The translations under genes were made by a program, and so were the position numbers. This document shows, in pieces, positions 1 to 8,349 of a DNA stretch of 64,000 bases. Source of the stretch: Pyruvatibacter sp050042885 (GTDB taxonomy: Bacteria; Pseudomonadota; Alphaproteobacteria; CGMCC-115125); NCBI GenBank assembly GCA_050042885.1, contig JBHJJF010000009.1:1-64000 (forward strand), given 5' to 3'. The first letter of the stretch is position 1. Each line of letters opens with the position of its first letter. The notes under the pieces are model-generated. The model had not been told where the DNA came from. It searched no databases and saw nothing but the letters and a program-made list of their open reading frames with translations.

Positions 1-609
1 GAGCGGTGTGTCAAAGATACCCGGCAGGATGGTGTTGATGCGGATGCCTTCACGGCTCAAGTCACGGGCGATCGGCAGCGTCATGCCGACAACACCTGCC
101 TTGGACGCCGAGTACGCCGCCTGACCAATCTGGCCATCCTGAGCCGCAACGGAAGCTGTGTTGATGACCGCACCGCGATCACCGTTCTCCAGCGGGTCCA
201 GCGTCATCATGCCGGCAGCAGATTTGGCGATGCAGCGGAATGTGCCGACCAGGTTGATCTGGATAATCAGGTCGAACTTGTCCGTCGGGAAGGCATTGAT
301 CGCGCCTGTCTCACGGTCGCGGCCGGCTGTCTTGATGGCGTTACCGATACCGGCACAGTTCACCAGAATGCGCTCCTGGCCGATGGCCTCACGGGACTTG
401 GCGAACGCCGCGTCCACACCGGCTTCATCGGTCACGTTGCACTCAGCGAACACGCCGCCGAGTTCCTTGGCCAGGGCTTCGCCCTTTTCAGCGTTGAGGT
501 CGAGAATGCCGATCTTGACGCCGTCTGCTGCCAATGCGCGGGCGGTTGCCTCGCCGAGGCCGGATGCGCCACCGGTGATGACGGCTGAAATTGAACTGTC
601 GAGCTTCAT
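1..609 (-). CDS. SDR family dehydrogenase, 3-hydroxyacyl-CoA dehydrogenase type II-like (C-terminus cut by window edge)
   Basis: Reading the minus strand from an ATG at 609 gives a Rossmann-fold short-chain dehydrogenase that runs off the window start. It shows the nucleotide-binding TGGASGLG motif near residue 12, NCAGIG, an active-site Ser and YSASK. The overall pattern resembles 17-beta-HSD10/type II 3-hydroxyacyl-CoA dehydrogenases, which oxidise 3-hydroxyacyl-CoA in beta-oxidation with NAD. A GGGAGG ribosome site lies 9 bases upstream. About 50-60 C-terminal residues are missing because of the window boundary. The SDR family is certain; the substrate is inferred. Confidence 0.9.
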   Translation of the reverse strand, partial: MKLDSSISAVITGGASGLGEATARALAADGVKIGILDLNAEKGEALAKELGGVFAECNVTDEAGVDAAFAKSREAIGQERILVNCAGIGNAIKTAGRDRETGAINAFPTDKFDLIIQINLVGTFRCIAKSAAGMMTLDPLENGDRGAVINTASVAAQDGQIGQAAYSASKAGVVGMTLPIARDLSREGIRINTILPGIFDTPL

Positions 610-841
610 GAAACAAAGCCTCCCTTATGAGCCTTTTGGTGTGTGGTCTTGTATGGTGTGAGCAGTGATTGGGCGCGGGTGTACCACGAAGAATGGCCCC
701 TGTCACAAGGGGTCAGGCCCGCCTTTCAGGCCACAAAACGGCCCTCCCTTTGACGTAGGGGAACATTGGCCGCACCGCGTGCCATGCTTGCGTCACCCGG
801 CTCAAGACCCCATCTTGGGCACTGACGACCTTTGTCGTTTT

Positions 842-1279
842 GTGCATTCCGGTGCCCCACCACACAGGACCCACAAGACCGGCAGTTCCGCAGACAACGA
901 GGCGATCACCCTCATCGAAGACCCCCGCATCCAGTTGCCGGTGGTCGCCGAACGCAATGAGCGTGTTGCCCGCAAGGGCTTCTGGCGCAAGCTGGCCCGC
1001 GTCGCGGGAAACATCCCTTTCGCAGAAGACGCCACCGCCGCTTACTACTGCGCCATCGATCCCGGCACGCCCATGCGGGTACGCGCCACGCTATTTGCGG
1101 CCATCACCTATTTCATCGTGCCGACGGATTTGATCCCGGACGTGATCGCCGCGCTTGGCTTCACCGATGACGCAACCGTGCTGACCACAGCCATCGCCAT
1201 CGTCGGCACCCACATCAAGGACCACCACCGCATCCGCGCCCAGCGCACCCTGCGGCAGGGCGAGTTTGAAGACGCTTAG
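842..1279 (+). CDS. YkvA family (DUF1232) protein
   Basis: The C-terminal ~80 residues match the YkvA/DUF1232 family: a hydrophobic segment followed by the signature VPTDLIPD, then a second hydrophobic stretch and a basic tail. The family is small, probably membrane-associated and of unknown function. The open frame extends upstream to 665, but that part reads like non-coding DNA and would crowd the divergent SDR promoter. A GTG at 842 fits homologue length best, although no good ribosome site is visible, so the start is uncertain. The downstream EamA gene converges on it with a 3-base gap. Confidence 0.75.
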   Translation: MHSGAPPHRTHKTGSSADNEAITLIEDPRIQLPVVAERNERVARKGFWRKLARVAGNIPFAEDATAAYYCAIDPGTPMRVRATLFAAITYFIVPTDLIPDVIAALGFTDDATVLTTAIAIVGTHIKDHHRIRAQRTLRQGEFEDA

Positions 1280-1282
1280 AGG

Positions 1283-2203
1283 TTAGTCCGGTTCAGCCGC
1301 ACGCTGCGCCTTTGCATCAGCAGCTTCGCGCCGGGCAATGTAGAGCGTTGTCATCACGATGATGACCGCTCCGGCAATGGTCAGCCAGTCCGGCACATCG
1401 GAAAAAATCACGAAGCCCGCAATGCCGGCGAACACGAGGCGTGAATAATCAAACGGCACAATCGCCGACGCTTCGCCCTCACGATATCCTCGAATGAAGC
1501 AGTTGTGCGCGCCGGCCGCGAAGGCACCCATGATGACCAGAAGGCCCAGCTCGCCCCAGGTTGGCGTGGTCCAGACATAGGCCGCCGGAATACCGGCCAC
1601 GACCGTGCCAACAACGCCGGTATAGAACATCAGCGTGACCGGCGCATCCTTGATGACAAGCTTGACGAAGATCGTCGCCATCGCAACACACAGCGCACCG
1701 GCGAGCGCAACCAGCGCCGCAGGATCAACCACGCCTGTCGGACGTAACATCACCAGCACGCCAACAAACCCGATCAGCACCGCACCGATGCGACGCGGGC
1801 CCGCTGGCTCGGACAGAATGAAATAGGCCAGCGGCACAACGAACAGCGCCTTGGTGAAATTATAGGCCAGCGCGTCTGCCAGCGGCAGATGCACAAGCGC
1901 ATAGAAGCCACACATCATGGCGGTCGCCCCAACGACACCACGGGCAAGCTGCAGCGCGGGATAGTGGGTCTTGATCGATTGCACGCCGGCCCGCACCAGA
2001 AACGGCACAATCACCAGCAACGCTATGAACATCCGGAAGAATGCCAGTTGCAGGCTATCCAGCCGTTCACCCAGGGTTTTCGCCAGCACCGCCATAAAGG
2101 TGAAGCATGTCGCAGACAGCAATAGCCACAATGCGCCGCGCACATTTGGGGCCAGCGTCAGCCAGTAGGCCGACATGCGGTCACGCCGGTCAGCAACACT
2201 CAC
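1283..2203 (-). CDS. EamA/DMT superfamily transporter
   Basis: A 306-residue protein with about ten hydrophobic segments arranged as two EamA repeats of five helices, as in the drug/metabolite transporter superfamily of the inner membrane. The start is a GTG that overlaps the TGA of the upstream paralogue by four bases (GTGA), which implies translational coupling. The N-terminal RRDRMSAYWLTLAPN is nearly repeated in the neighbour, so the two arose by tandem duplication. The substrate is unknown; families of this type export amino acids, nucleosides or other metabolites. Confidence 0.9.
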   Translation of the reverse strand: MSVADRRDRMSAYWLTLAPNVRGALWLLLSATCFTFMAVLAKTLGERLDSLQLAFFRMFIALLVIVPFLVRAGVQSIKTHYPALQLARGVVGATAMMCGFYALVHLPLADALAYNFTKALFVVPLAYFILSEPAGPRRIGAVLIGFVGVLVMLRPTGVVDPAALVALAGALCVAMATIFVKLVIKDAPVTLMFYTGVVGTVVAGIPAAYVWTTPTWGELGLLVIMGAFAAGAHNCFIRGYREGEASAIVPFDYSRLVFAGIAGFVIFSDVPDWLTIAGAVIIVMTTLYIARREAADAKAQRAAEPD

Positions 2204-3149
2204 GCGTCTGTTTCCTTAACCGCAAGTGCTGCTTTCTCACGCGCCACAGCCGCTTCACGCCGCGCAATGTAGAAGCTGGTGCCCGCGATAATGACAGCCC
2301 CGACGATGGTGTAACCATCCGGCACCGTCCCGAAAAACAGGAACCCGGCAACGCCCGCAAACAGCAACCGGGTGTAATCGATCGGCGCCATGGCGGTCGC
2401 TTCACCGACGCGGTAAGCGCGCAGAAAACAATTATGCGCACCGGCCCCGACAATGCCCATGGCCGCCAGCATGACCCATTCATAGGGCGTGGGGTCGATC
2501 CAGTTGAGGAGCAGCGGCACGATGGTCATGGCGCAGCCGAAGACACCGGAAAACAGCATCATGGTGAGCGGACCATCCTTGTCGGAGACAAGCTTGACCA
2601 TGATCGCAGCCCCGGCGATCAGCAGCGCGCCGAACAGCGCCACAAAGGCCGCTGGTTCAAAATCGCCGGATGGCCGCAACATCACCAGCACACCAAGAAA
2701 CCCGATGATCACCGCCGTGATGCGCCGCCAGCCCGGAACTTCACCCAGGAAGATGATCGCCAGCGGCACCATGAACAGCGCCTGCGCAAACTGGATCGCC
2801 TGTGCATCCGCCAGCGGCAGTTTCACAAACGCATAGACCATGCAGATCATCGCCCCGCCACCGATGATGCCACGCAAGGTCATCAGGCGCGGATGGTTGG
2901 GAACAAACCCCCATCCTTGATCAACCAGGGCATGATGATGGCGGTCGCGAAGAACAGGCGGAAGAACGCCACCTGCATCGGGTCAAGCCGCGTGCCGAGG
3001 AACTTGGTAAGCACAGCCATCACGGTGAACAACGTCATGGACATGAGCAGCCACATCGCCCCGCGCGTATTCGGTGCGAGCGTCATCCACCACGCAGTCA
3101 CGCGGTCACGCCGCTCTGCGTAAGCGGTTGATGTGGTGTGTTCGGCCAT
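2200..3149 (-). pseudogene. EamA/DMT transporter, frameshifted in a homopolymer
   Basis: This is the upstream paralogue of the transporter at 1283-2203, but it is split into two frames. The first frame (from ATG 3149, MAEHTTS) covers the first helices and stops at 2885. The second resumes with helices 3-10 and is open to 2200. The breakpoint falls in a run of five C on the plus strand (2908-2912). Adding one base there restores D-G-G-F-V-P-N-H-P-R-L-M-T-L-R-G, which aligns with the paralogue. A sequencing or assembly error, a true inactivating deletion and slippage-based phase variation are all possible. AGGA lies about 9 bases before ATG 3149. Confidence 0.85.
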
Positions 3150-3343
3150 GCGGAACATTGTCCTGACGGAAAGTGCAGCCTTAGCGCCCCTCCTGGCGCC
3201 GCCGCGGGGAGACCCAACCTAGGCATGGTCCGGCACCGCCACAAGATGACACCGCGTCATTAATCGCGGCAGCTGGTCTGCGCAGGCGGGGAGTGTCAGC
3301 AATTTGACGGCTCTGCCAGCACCTTGGCCGGGCCCGCCCCTCC

Positions 3344-4159
3344 TTATGGCGCAGGCACCGGCTGATTGAGCGGATCGACTGTCGGCGGCGGCGCAGACCG
3401 CAAAGTTGCGCCGAGATCCGCCATCAGCCGCTGGCGAATGGCACGGCCGATTACCCCATAGCCGTCTTCATTGAAGGTCAGGCCATCCCAACGGAACAGC
3501 GCCTCATCCATTTGCCCTTCATCGGTTGCGATGAGAGACGCCACATCCACGAAGTGAACACCAGGGTTTGTCTCTGCCAGTGCCCGCAACTGTTTGTTGG
3601 CTTGCGCAAATGCAGGCCACCGCGCCGCCCGCATCGGTGACGGGGTGATGGACAGAATATAGACCTGCGGTTCATCCCGAGCTGCCAACCCGGCGGGACG
3701 CAGCAACGCAATCAGCGCTGCCATATCCGCTTCCACCTGGTCAGGCGGCTTACCACCCACATCCGCCAGATCATCCGCCCCGGCGGAAATGACAACGGCA
3801 ATCGGGTCATAGGGCTGAATGATGCGTGGTGCATAGGCCGTGACATGCGCCACGTGCGCGCCGCCGAAGCCGCGCTGGATCACCGGCAGAGGCGCCAGCG
3901 CCCGTTCGAGGTTTTCCCACTGGCGGATCGTGCCCCCACCAGCAAAAACGATCTGGCCTTTGTCTGGCGGGTTGGAAATATCCAGCCGCTCGAATTCGGC
4001 AATTTCACCTGCCCAGTAGACAGGATCGCTGGAAGCAAGCAGCACATAGACGAGAAACGCAAAGACGACGACCACCAGCGCGGATACGATGGCGGCGACG
4101 CGGATTGCGCCGCGCCGCCAGCCCCGTGATTCCCGGTCGTCGACCCGGTTCAGCGACAC
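3344..4159 (-). CDS. Membrane-anchored SGNH/GDSL hydrolase-fold protein, catalytic residues missing
   Basis: A 271-residue protein with an N-terminal membrane helix (about residues 20-42) followed by a domain matching the SGNH hydrolases that carry the GSSSIRLW / RGFGGS / GDNDI / DGLHLN blocks. The blocks are recognisable (FAGGGTIRQW at 72-81, VIQRGFGG at 93-100, GADDL at 127-131, DGLTFN at 225-230). However the nucleophile Ser is Gly76, the block III Asn is Asp129 and the catalytic His is Thr228; only Asp225 remains. It therefore looks like a pseudoenzyme, perhaps a binding protein facing the periplasm. The GTG start directly abuts the stop of the upstream quinone oxidoreductase, so the two are likely cotranscribed. 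Confidence 0.8.
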   Translation of the reverse strand: MSLNRVDDRESRGWRRGAIRVAAIVSALVVVVFAFLVYVLLASSDPVYWAGEIAEFERLDISNPPDKGQIVFAGGGTIRQWENLERALAPLPVIQRGFGGAHVAHVTAYAPRIIQPYDPIAVVISAGADDLADVGGKPPDQVEADMAALIALLRPAGLAARDEPQVYILSITPSPMRAARWPAFAQANKQLRALAETNPGVHFVDVASLIATDEGQMDEALFRWDGLTFNEDGYGVIGRAIRQRLMADLGATLRSAPPPTVDPLNQPVPAP

Positions 4160-5161
4160 TTATTCAGTAACAAGAACAATCTTGCCCTTCACTTTGCGCG
4201 CCGCCATGTCGTTGAGTGCAGAAGCTGCGTCCGACAGTGGGTAGGTCTGGGACACGTGCGGCTTGATCTTGCCATCCTTGAACCAGGCCATCAGCTCGGC
4301 AAGGTTCTGTTTGTTCCGCTCTGGCTCGCGCGCTGTAAACGCGCCCCAGAACACACCAACGATCTGGCAGCCTTTCAGCAGCGCAAGATTGAGCGGCACC
4401 TTCGGGATCGGTCCAGACGCAAACCCAACCACGAGGAAGCGGCCTTCCCAGTTGGTAGCGCGGATCGCAGGTTCGGAGTAGTCGCCACCCACAGGGTCAT
4501 AGACGACGTCCGCACCCTGACCACCTGTCAGCTCCTTGATCTTTTCAGACAACGCCTTTTGCTGGGTGCGATCAAGTTCGCCTGTCGGATAAACAAACCC
4601 GTCATCCGCGCCATGGTCCTTGGCCACCTGGACTTTGTCTTCAGTGGAGGCGGCAGCGATCACCCGCGCACCCATCGCCTTGCCCAGCTCCACAGCCGCA
4701 AGCCCTACTCCGCCAGCAGCACCGAGCACCAGCAATGTTTCGCCCGGCTGAATCTTGGCGCGATCCTTGAGCGCATGATGCGACGTCCCATACGTCATCA
4801 GGAAAGCTGATGCCGATACGAAATCCATTTCGTCGGGGAACGGCGTGCAGCGCGCTTCTTCCAGAACAATCTCTTCAGCAAAGCCGCCCCAGCCGCACGA
4901 CCCGATAACGCGGTCGCCTTCCTTGAGCGTCGTGACGCCCGGCCCGACCTTATCCACGACGCCAGCGACTTCGCCGCCCGGCGAAAAGGGAAGCGGCGGC
5001 TTGAACTGATACTTGTTTTCGATGATGAGCACGTCGGGGAAGTTGACGGCGGCCGACTTGACCGCGATGCGGACCTGGCCTTCGCCAGGCTCCGGCGACG
5101 CCACATCTTCCAGAACCAGCGTCTCCGGCGGCCCGTATTCCTTACACAAAACAGCCTTCAT
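4160..5161 (-). CDS. NADPH:quinone oxidoreductase family protein (zinc-independent MDR)
   Basis: A 333-residue medium-chain dehydrogenase/reductase beginning MKAVLCKEYGPPETL. It has the GroES-like N-terminal domain without zinc-ligand cysteines and a Rossmann domain with LVLGAAGGVGLAAVELGKAMGA, as in NAD(P)H:quinone oxidoreductases that reduce quinones or enals. The ATG at 5161 is chosen because GGGAGAG sits 4-5 bases upstream; the open frame extends 17 codons further without support. It is followed with no gap by the SGNH-fold gene. Substrate unknown. Confidence 0.9.
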   Translation of the reverse strand: MKAVLCKEYGPPETLVLEDVASPEPGEGQVRIAVKSAAVNFPDVLIIENKYQFKPPLPFSPGGEVAGVVDKVGPGVTTLKEGDRVIGSCGWGGFAEEIVLEEARCTPFPDEMDFVSASAFLMTYGTSHHALKDRAKIQPGETLLVLGAAGGVGLAAVELGKAMGARVIAAASTEDKVQVAKDHGADDGFVYPTGELDRTQQKALSEKIKELTGGQGADVVYDPVGGDYSEPAIRATNWEGRFLVVGFASGPIPKVPLNLALLKGCQIVGVFWGAFTAREPERNKQNLAELMAWFKDGKIKPHVSQTYPLSDAASALNDMAARKVKGKIVLVTE

Positions 5162-5290
5162 GGCGCTCTCCCTTATGTCGCTTGATCTTGGTTCATTGTT
5201 GCAAATGCACATGAGTGCAGCTTCGCCACGGGATGTACCATGGAGAACGCATCAACGCCAAAGGAAGTAGGGAAAGCGGCCTTGGTTGGC

Positions 5291-5890
5291 CTAGGAGCCG
5301 GCTTGGCGGGCACTCGTCAGGTTACGCACCGTAATGTTGATCTGCGTCAGGCCCTCTGCAACCGCGACGGCCGCATCTTCAAAGTCTGGGGCGGAAAAAA
5401 CCGGCACCACGCCGTTTGAAAATCCCAGAGGTTCCAGCGGGATACCAAACAGGCCGCGATCCAGTTTGCCGTTGCCATTGATGTCCTGATACGCCACCGC
5501 CGCGTAGGAACCCTGTGCCAGATCCCTAAACGTCACCACCGAGGCGCCTTCATCGGCCACGGCCACTTCGGCCTGGGCGTCTTCGCTCTCAAGAAACGCC
5601 TCTTTCGAGGCATACAGATTGACACGCACCGTGCCGACACGCATCTGCGTGCCCGCCACCGCAATCTCGATCTCACCATGGGTCTTCACGGCAGCGGGTG
5701 CGTCCTCGGCCAGCTCCGACGCGACAGCCGGCAACGCCAGCGCCGCAGCAAGGAGCACGCCGCCCAGCAGTCGTGATGCTGCTTGTGTTCTTGAATGCCT
5801 GAATGTCACGCGAAGGCCCCGATGCCCGAATGGTCGCCAGATGCCCGGAAAACCAGGCTGGTGAGGGAAGTCTAACGTGGTCCGTATCAT
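5291..5890 (-). CDS. DUF2141 domain-containing secreted protein
   Basis: The C-terminal ~130 residues match DUF2141, with GTVRVNLYASKEAFL, the calcium-site-like DINGNGKLD and GIPLEPLGFSN typical of the family. A signal-peptide-like hydrophobic segment ending VASE precedes it, so the protein is probably periplasmic or secreted. The ATG at 5890 (MIRTTLD) gives a 199-residue protein with a rather long N-terminus before the hydrophobic core; the upstream extension to 6037 overlaps the divergent methyltransferase gene and looks non-coding. Function of the family is unknown. Confidence 0.85.
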   Translation of the reverse strand: MIRTTLDFPHQPGFPGIWRPFGHRGLRVTFRHSRTQAASRLLGGVLLAAALALPAVASELAEDAPAAVKTHGEIEIAVAGTQMRVGTVRVNLYASKEAFLESEDAQAEVAVADEGASVVTFRDLAQGSYAAVAYQDINGNGKLDRGLFGIPLEPLGFSNGVVPVFSAPDFEDAAVAVAEGLTQINITVRNLTSARQAGS

Positions 5891-6027
5891 CGAACCGTTG
5901 CCTATATGGCGCTTTTTTACGCAATCGCAAATGCACGTCCCCGTGAGGCACCCGTGAAGCGGGCGTGCTATGCAGGAAACACCCAAAACAACAATGAACG
6001 GCGGATGACTAAACGTCGGGTACAGCG

Positions 6028-6696
6028 ATGAACACAAACGTCACCACCACACGCCCCCGAGGCTACTTTGCCATGGGCGCTGAGCGCATCTCAAAGCCCG
6101 GAAATCTGGGAAATCTTGTGCGGTCGGCCCACGCCTTCGGCGCCAGCTTCTTTTTCACCGTTGATGCCCATAAACGCATCCGGAACGCCCATTCGGACAC
6201 GTCGGACGCGGGCAGCAACATCCCGTACTATGGCTGGAGCGGCATTGCTGACATGCAAATGCCCTCAGGCTGCGAACTGGTCGGTGTTGAGCTGATGGAG
6301 GACGCCATCGACCTGCCCAGCTTTTATCACCCCCGCCGGGCCGCCTATGTGCTGGGCCCCGAAGCGGGCTCCTTATCGCCTGAAATGCGCGAGCAATGCA
6401 CAAGCTTCATCCGCATTCCATCGGCCTTCTGCATCAACGTCGCAATGGCAGGCGCTATTGTCATGTATGACCGCGTAAAGACCCTTGGCAATTTTCCCGC
6501 GCGCCCGGTCTCATCCATGGGCATGCCGGAAGGTGCCGCCCCGCCAATCGGCAGCTACGCTGAAAAGCGCACATCACCGCGCGGACGCGGGTCAACGGCG
6601 AATAACAGTCCCAGCAGGCTTAGTCCGAACCGCCCATCGACAGAGCGCGCTGCACGAGTCCGAGCGCCCCGGTCAGCTGCAAAGGAGCGGCCGTGA
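6028..6696 (+). CDS. RNA methyltransferase, TrmH/SpoU family
   Basis: A 222-residue SPOUT-fold protein. The N-terminal GNLGNLVRSAHAFGA (motif 1 with N and R), YVLGPEAGSLSPEMREQC (motif 2) and IRIPSAFCINVAMAGAIVMYDR (motif 3) are those of SAM-dependent 2'-O-ribose tRNA/rRNA methyltransferases, which are knotted dimers. The catalytic core ends near residue 155. The remaining basic, proline-rich tail includes about 25 residues encoded antisense to the end of the ChrR gene (77-base convergent overlap), so the original stop codon may have been lost. RNA target unknown. Confidence 0.9.
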   Translation: MNTNVTTTRPRGYFAMGAERISKPGNLGNLVRSAHAFGASFFFTVDAHKRIRNAHSDTSDAGSNIPYYGWSGIADMQMPSGCELVGVELMEDAIDLPSFYHPRRAAYVLGPEAGSLSPEMREQCTSFIRIPSAFCINVAMAGAIVMYDRVKTLGNFPARPVSSMGMPEGAAPPIGSYAEKRTSPRGRGSTANNSPSRLSPNRPSTERAARVRAPRSAAKERP

Positions 6697-7327
6697 TCGC
6701 CAGCGCGAAGCAGGTGTCGCCGGCTTCGGCGACCGGCTTATGGGTGATTTCCGGCGAGGCCACAGACACGTCACCGGGACCAAAACGGTCCCGCCCATCG
6801 GCAAAGGCCCCCGTCAGCACCAGTGTCACTTCACTGCCTTTGTGCGTGTGCGTCGGCACACCCTTGCCTGGTTCAAGGCGGTATAGCTTCACCTCGCCGG
6901 GTTTGGTGGTGGAGCTGCCTTGCGGCGCCTCAAAGCCAAGATCCATGCCCTTGACCCCCGGCGCAACAAACGACCACTTGCCGCCACATGCCACGACACG
7001 GTCCTGAATTGCCTGCGGTAAGGCCGTCAGCTCTTCGTCGATAGTCGGCGTCTCGACTTGCGGCGCACCACCTTCGTCAATCAGCCACATGACGGCGTCA
7101 AATGCATTCTCGCGCATGGCGACGGGGTCCGCCTCGTCCATCAATGCGCCGCCCACATGGGTCATCAGGTCCACCATGTCGCGCGACTGCGGGCACAGGT
7201 CCAGATGCGCCGCCACCATCAGCGTGGTCGCCTCGTCCAGCGTGCCGGTTACATAGTCGAGCAGGATTTCCTCACCAAACCGGCGGTCCGGCGCGCTCAC
7301 ATCGTCTGTCATCTCAAGTCCGCTCAT
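6620..7327 (-). CDS. ChrR-family cupin anti-sigma factor with incomplete N-terminal zinc site
   Basis: A 235-residue protein with the two-domain layout of Rhodobacter ChrR, which binds and inhibits an ECF sigma factor until singlet oxygen or organic peroxide triggers release. The C-terminal cupin has H160, H162, E166 and H196, with the spacing of the ChrR cupin metal ligands. In the N-terminal anti-sigma domain, H41 and C45 match the H-x3-C of the zinc motif, but the second Cys is S48 and the upstream His position is R16. It starts 2 bases after the sigma gene, so the two form one operon. Confidence 0.88.
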   Translation of the reverse strand: MSGLEMTDDVSAPDRRFGEEILLDYVTGTLDEATTLMVAAHLDLCPQSRDMVDLMTHVGGALMDEADPVAMRENAFDAVMWLIDEGGAPQVETPTIDEELTALPQAIQDRVVACGGKWSFVAPGVKGMDLGFEAPQGSSTTKPGEVKLYRLEPGKGVPTHTHKGSEVTLVLTGAFADGRDRFGPGDVSVASPEITHKPVAEAGDTCFALAITAAPLQLTGALGLVQRALSMGGSD

Positions 7328-7329
7328 GC

Positions 7330-7917
7330 CTACACAGCCCCTTCAAGGCCAACCTTGAGCTTGCGGAAGGCCAACCGCAACCTCGATTTCACTGTGCCAA
7401 GTGGCAACTCCTGATGCTCGGCAATCTCACTATGCGACCACCCCTTGAAGAATGCGAGCCGTATCAGCTCCGCCTGCTCTTCGGGCAGGGTTTCAAGGGC
7501 CGCGCGCACCTTTACTTCGCGCTCGCCCGCCGCCACGGCTTCATCCGGCTGCTCAGCCTCCGAGGGCAGAAGCAGCGGGTCATCCGGGTCATAGTCCGGA
7601 AACCGCTCTCGCCGCAGCACATCAATGCGCCGGTTGCGGGCAATCGTATAAAGCCAGGTGGAAACAGACGACTGCTTGCGATCAAACTGTGCCGCCTTGC
7701 GCCAGACGGTAATCATCACTTCCTGCGCCAGCTCTTCTGCCAGCGGTTCACCGGCGCCAAGCTTCATCAGGTAGCCCTTGAGGCGTGGCGCGAAATAATC
7801 AAACAGCGTGGCGAAGGCCTGCTTGTCCTGGCGCGCGGCAACAGCCTCAATACAGTCGGCCATGGCCTCACGGTCATAGCCACCCGTCTTGCCGGCACCT
7901 GCCTGTCTGGTGTTCAT
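7330..7917 (-). CDS. ECF RNA polymerase sigma factor (RpoE/ChrR-associated, ECF11-like)
   Basis: A 195-residue group IV sigma factor. Region 2 includes AEELAQEVMITVWRKAAQFD and the promoter-melting WLYTIARNRRID; region 4 includes the helix-turn-helix WSHSEIAEHQELPLGTVKSRLR. The ATG at 7917 (MNTRQAG) gives the normal family length, while the open frame to 7989 does not. Linkage to a ChrR-type anti-sigma downstream suggests control of a photo-oxidative or peroxide stress regulon. No convincing autoregulated ECF promoter was identified upstream. Confidence 0.93.
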   Translation of the reverse strand: MNTRQAGAGKTGGYDREAMADCIEAVAARQDKQAFATLFDYFAPRLKGYLMKLGAGEPLAEELAQEVMITVWRKAAQFDRKQSSVSTWLYTIARNRRIDVLRRERFPDYDPDDPLLLPSEAEQPDEAVAAGEREVKVRAALETLPEEQAELIRLAFFKGWSHSEIAEHQELPLGTVKSRLRLAFRKLKVGLEGAV

Positions 7918-8349
7918 CTGATCGGTTGCCACGTCCACGCGTCGTCTACCCCATTTTCCGCTGCTTCCGCGTCCCCATGCACATCGCACAGGGGCCCGGA
8001 GCTTCGGTCGTTCTTTTACGCACGCTGTGGGTCACGAAAACGCCACGTTCCCTGCGCACATTCCCCATTCAACGCCACTCTTGCGGCAGACGCAATGTCT
8101 CCTGCATGCGGCATCAAATCCCCTTCGCCGAGCATTGAATGCTGTAGGACGGAGGTCAGATTACCCAACGCTGGTGACATTGAATGCCGAACAGCGATAA
8201 GAAGGGTCACCCGACTGCAGATGTCCCCCGTGGTTCATAATGATCAGTCTGCCAACAAGTTAGAATTAACGCGCCACAAAAATGGCCTGAGCTTTCAGTC
8301 CCGCGGCCCTATTCGTCGAACGCCCATGGTTAATAGGATGTTAACGAGC
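7918..8349. other. Intergenic region between the ECF sigma gene and the IalB-like gene
   Basis: These 432 bases lie between divergent genes and must carry both promoters. The open frames across it are compositionally poor and lack ribosome sites. The only structure seen is a pair of short repeats at 8133-8188 (listed separately) and an AT-rich stretch at 8255-8275 before the IalB-like gene. Confidence 0.6.
8133..8188. promoter_or_regulatory. Duplicated 11-bp palindrome GCATTGAATGC (candidate operator)
   Basis: GCATTGAATGC at 8133-8143 is a perfect odd palindrome, and ten of its eleven bases recur as CATTGAATGC at 8179-8188, 45 bases downstream. Two copies of a palindrome in a divergent promoter region are typical of a repressor or activator site. 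No bound protein can be named. Confidence 0.35.

Noticed and set aside
2107..3123. 338-codon plus-strand open frame
   Set aside because: It is the antisense of the two EamA genes; the product is rich in His/Arg/Gln without any domain, whereas the minus strand gives clear membrane proteins.
7102..8349. Long upstream extension of the IalB-like frame
   Set aside because: It runs antisense to the ChrR and sigma genes, while the signal peptide of the IalB-like protein marks the true start near 8350.
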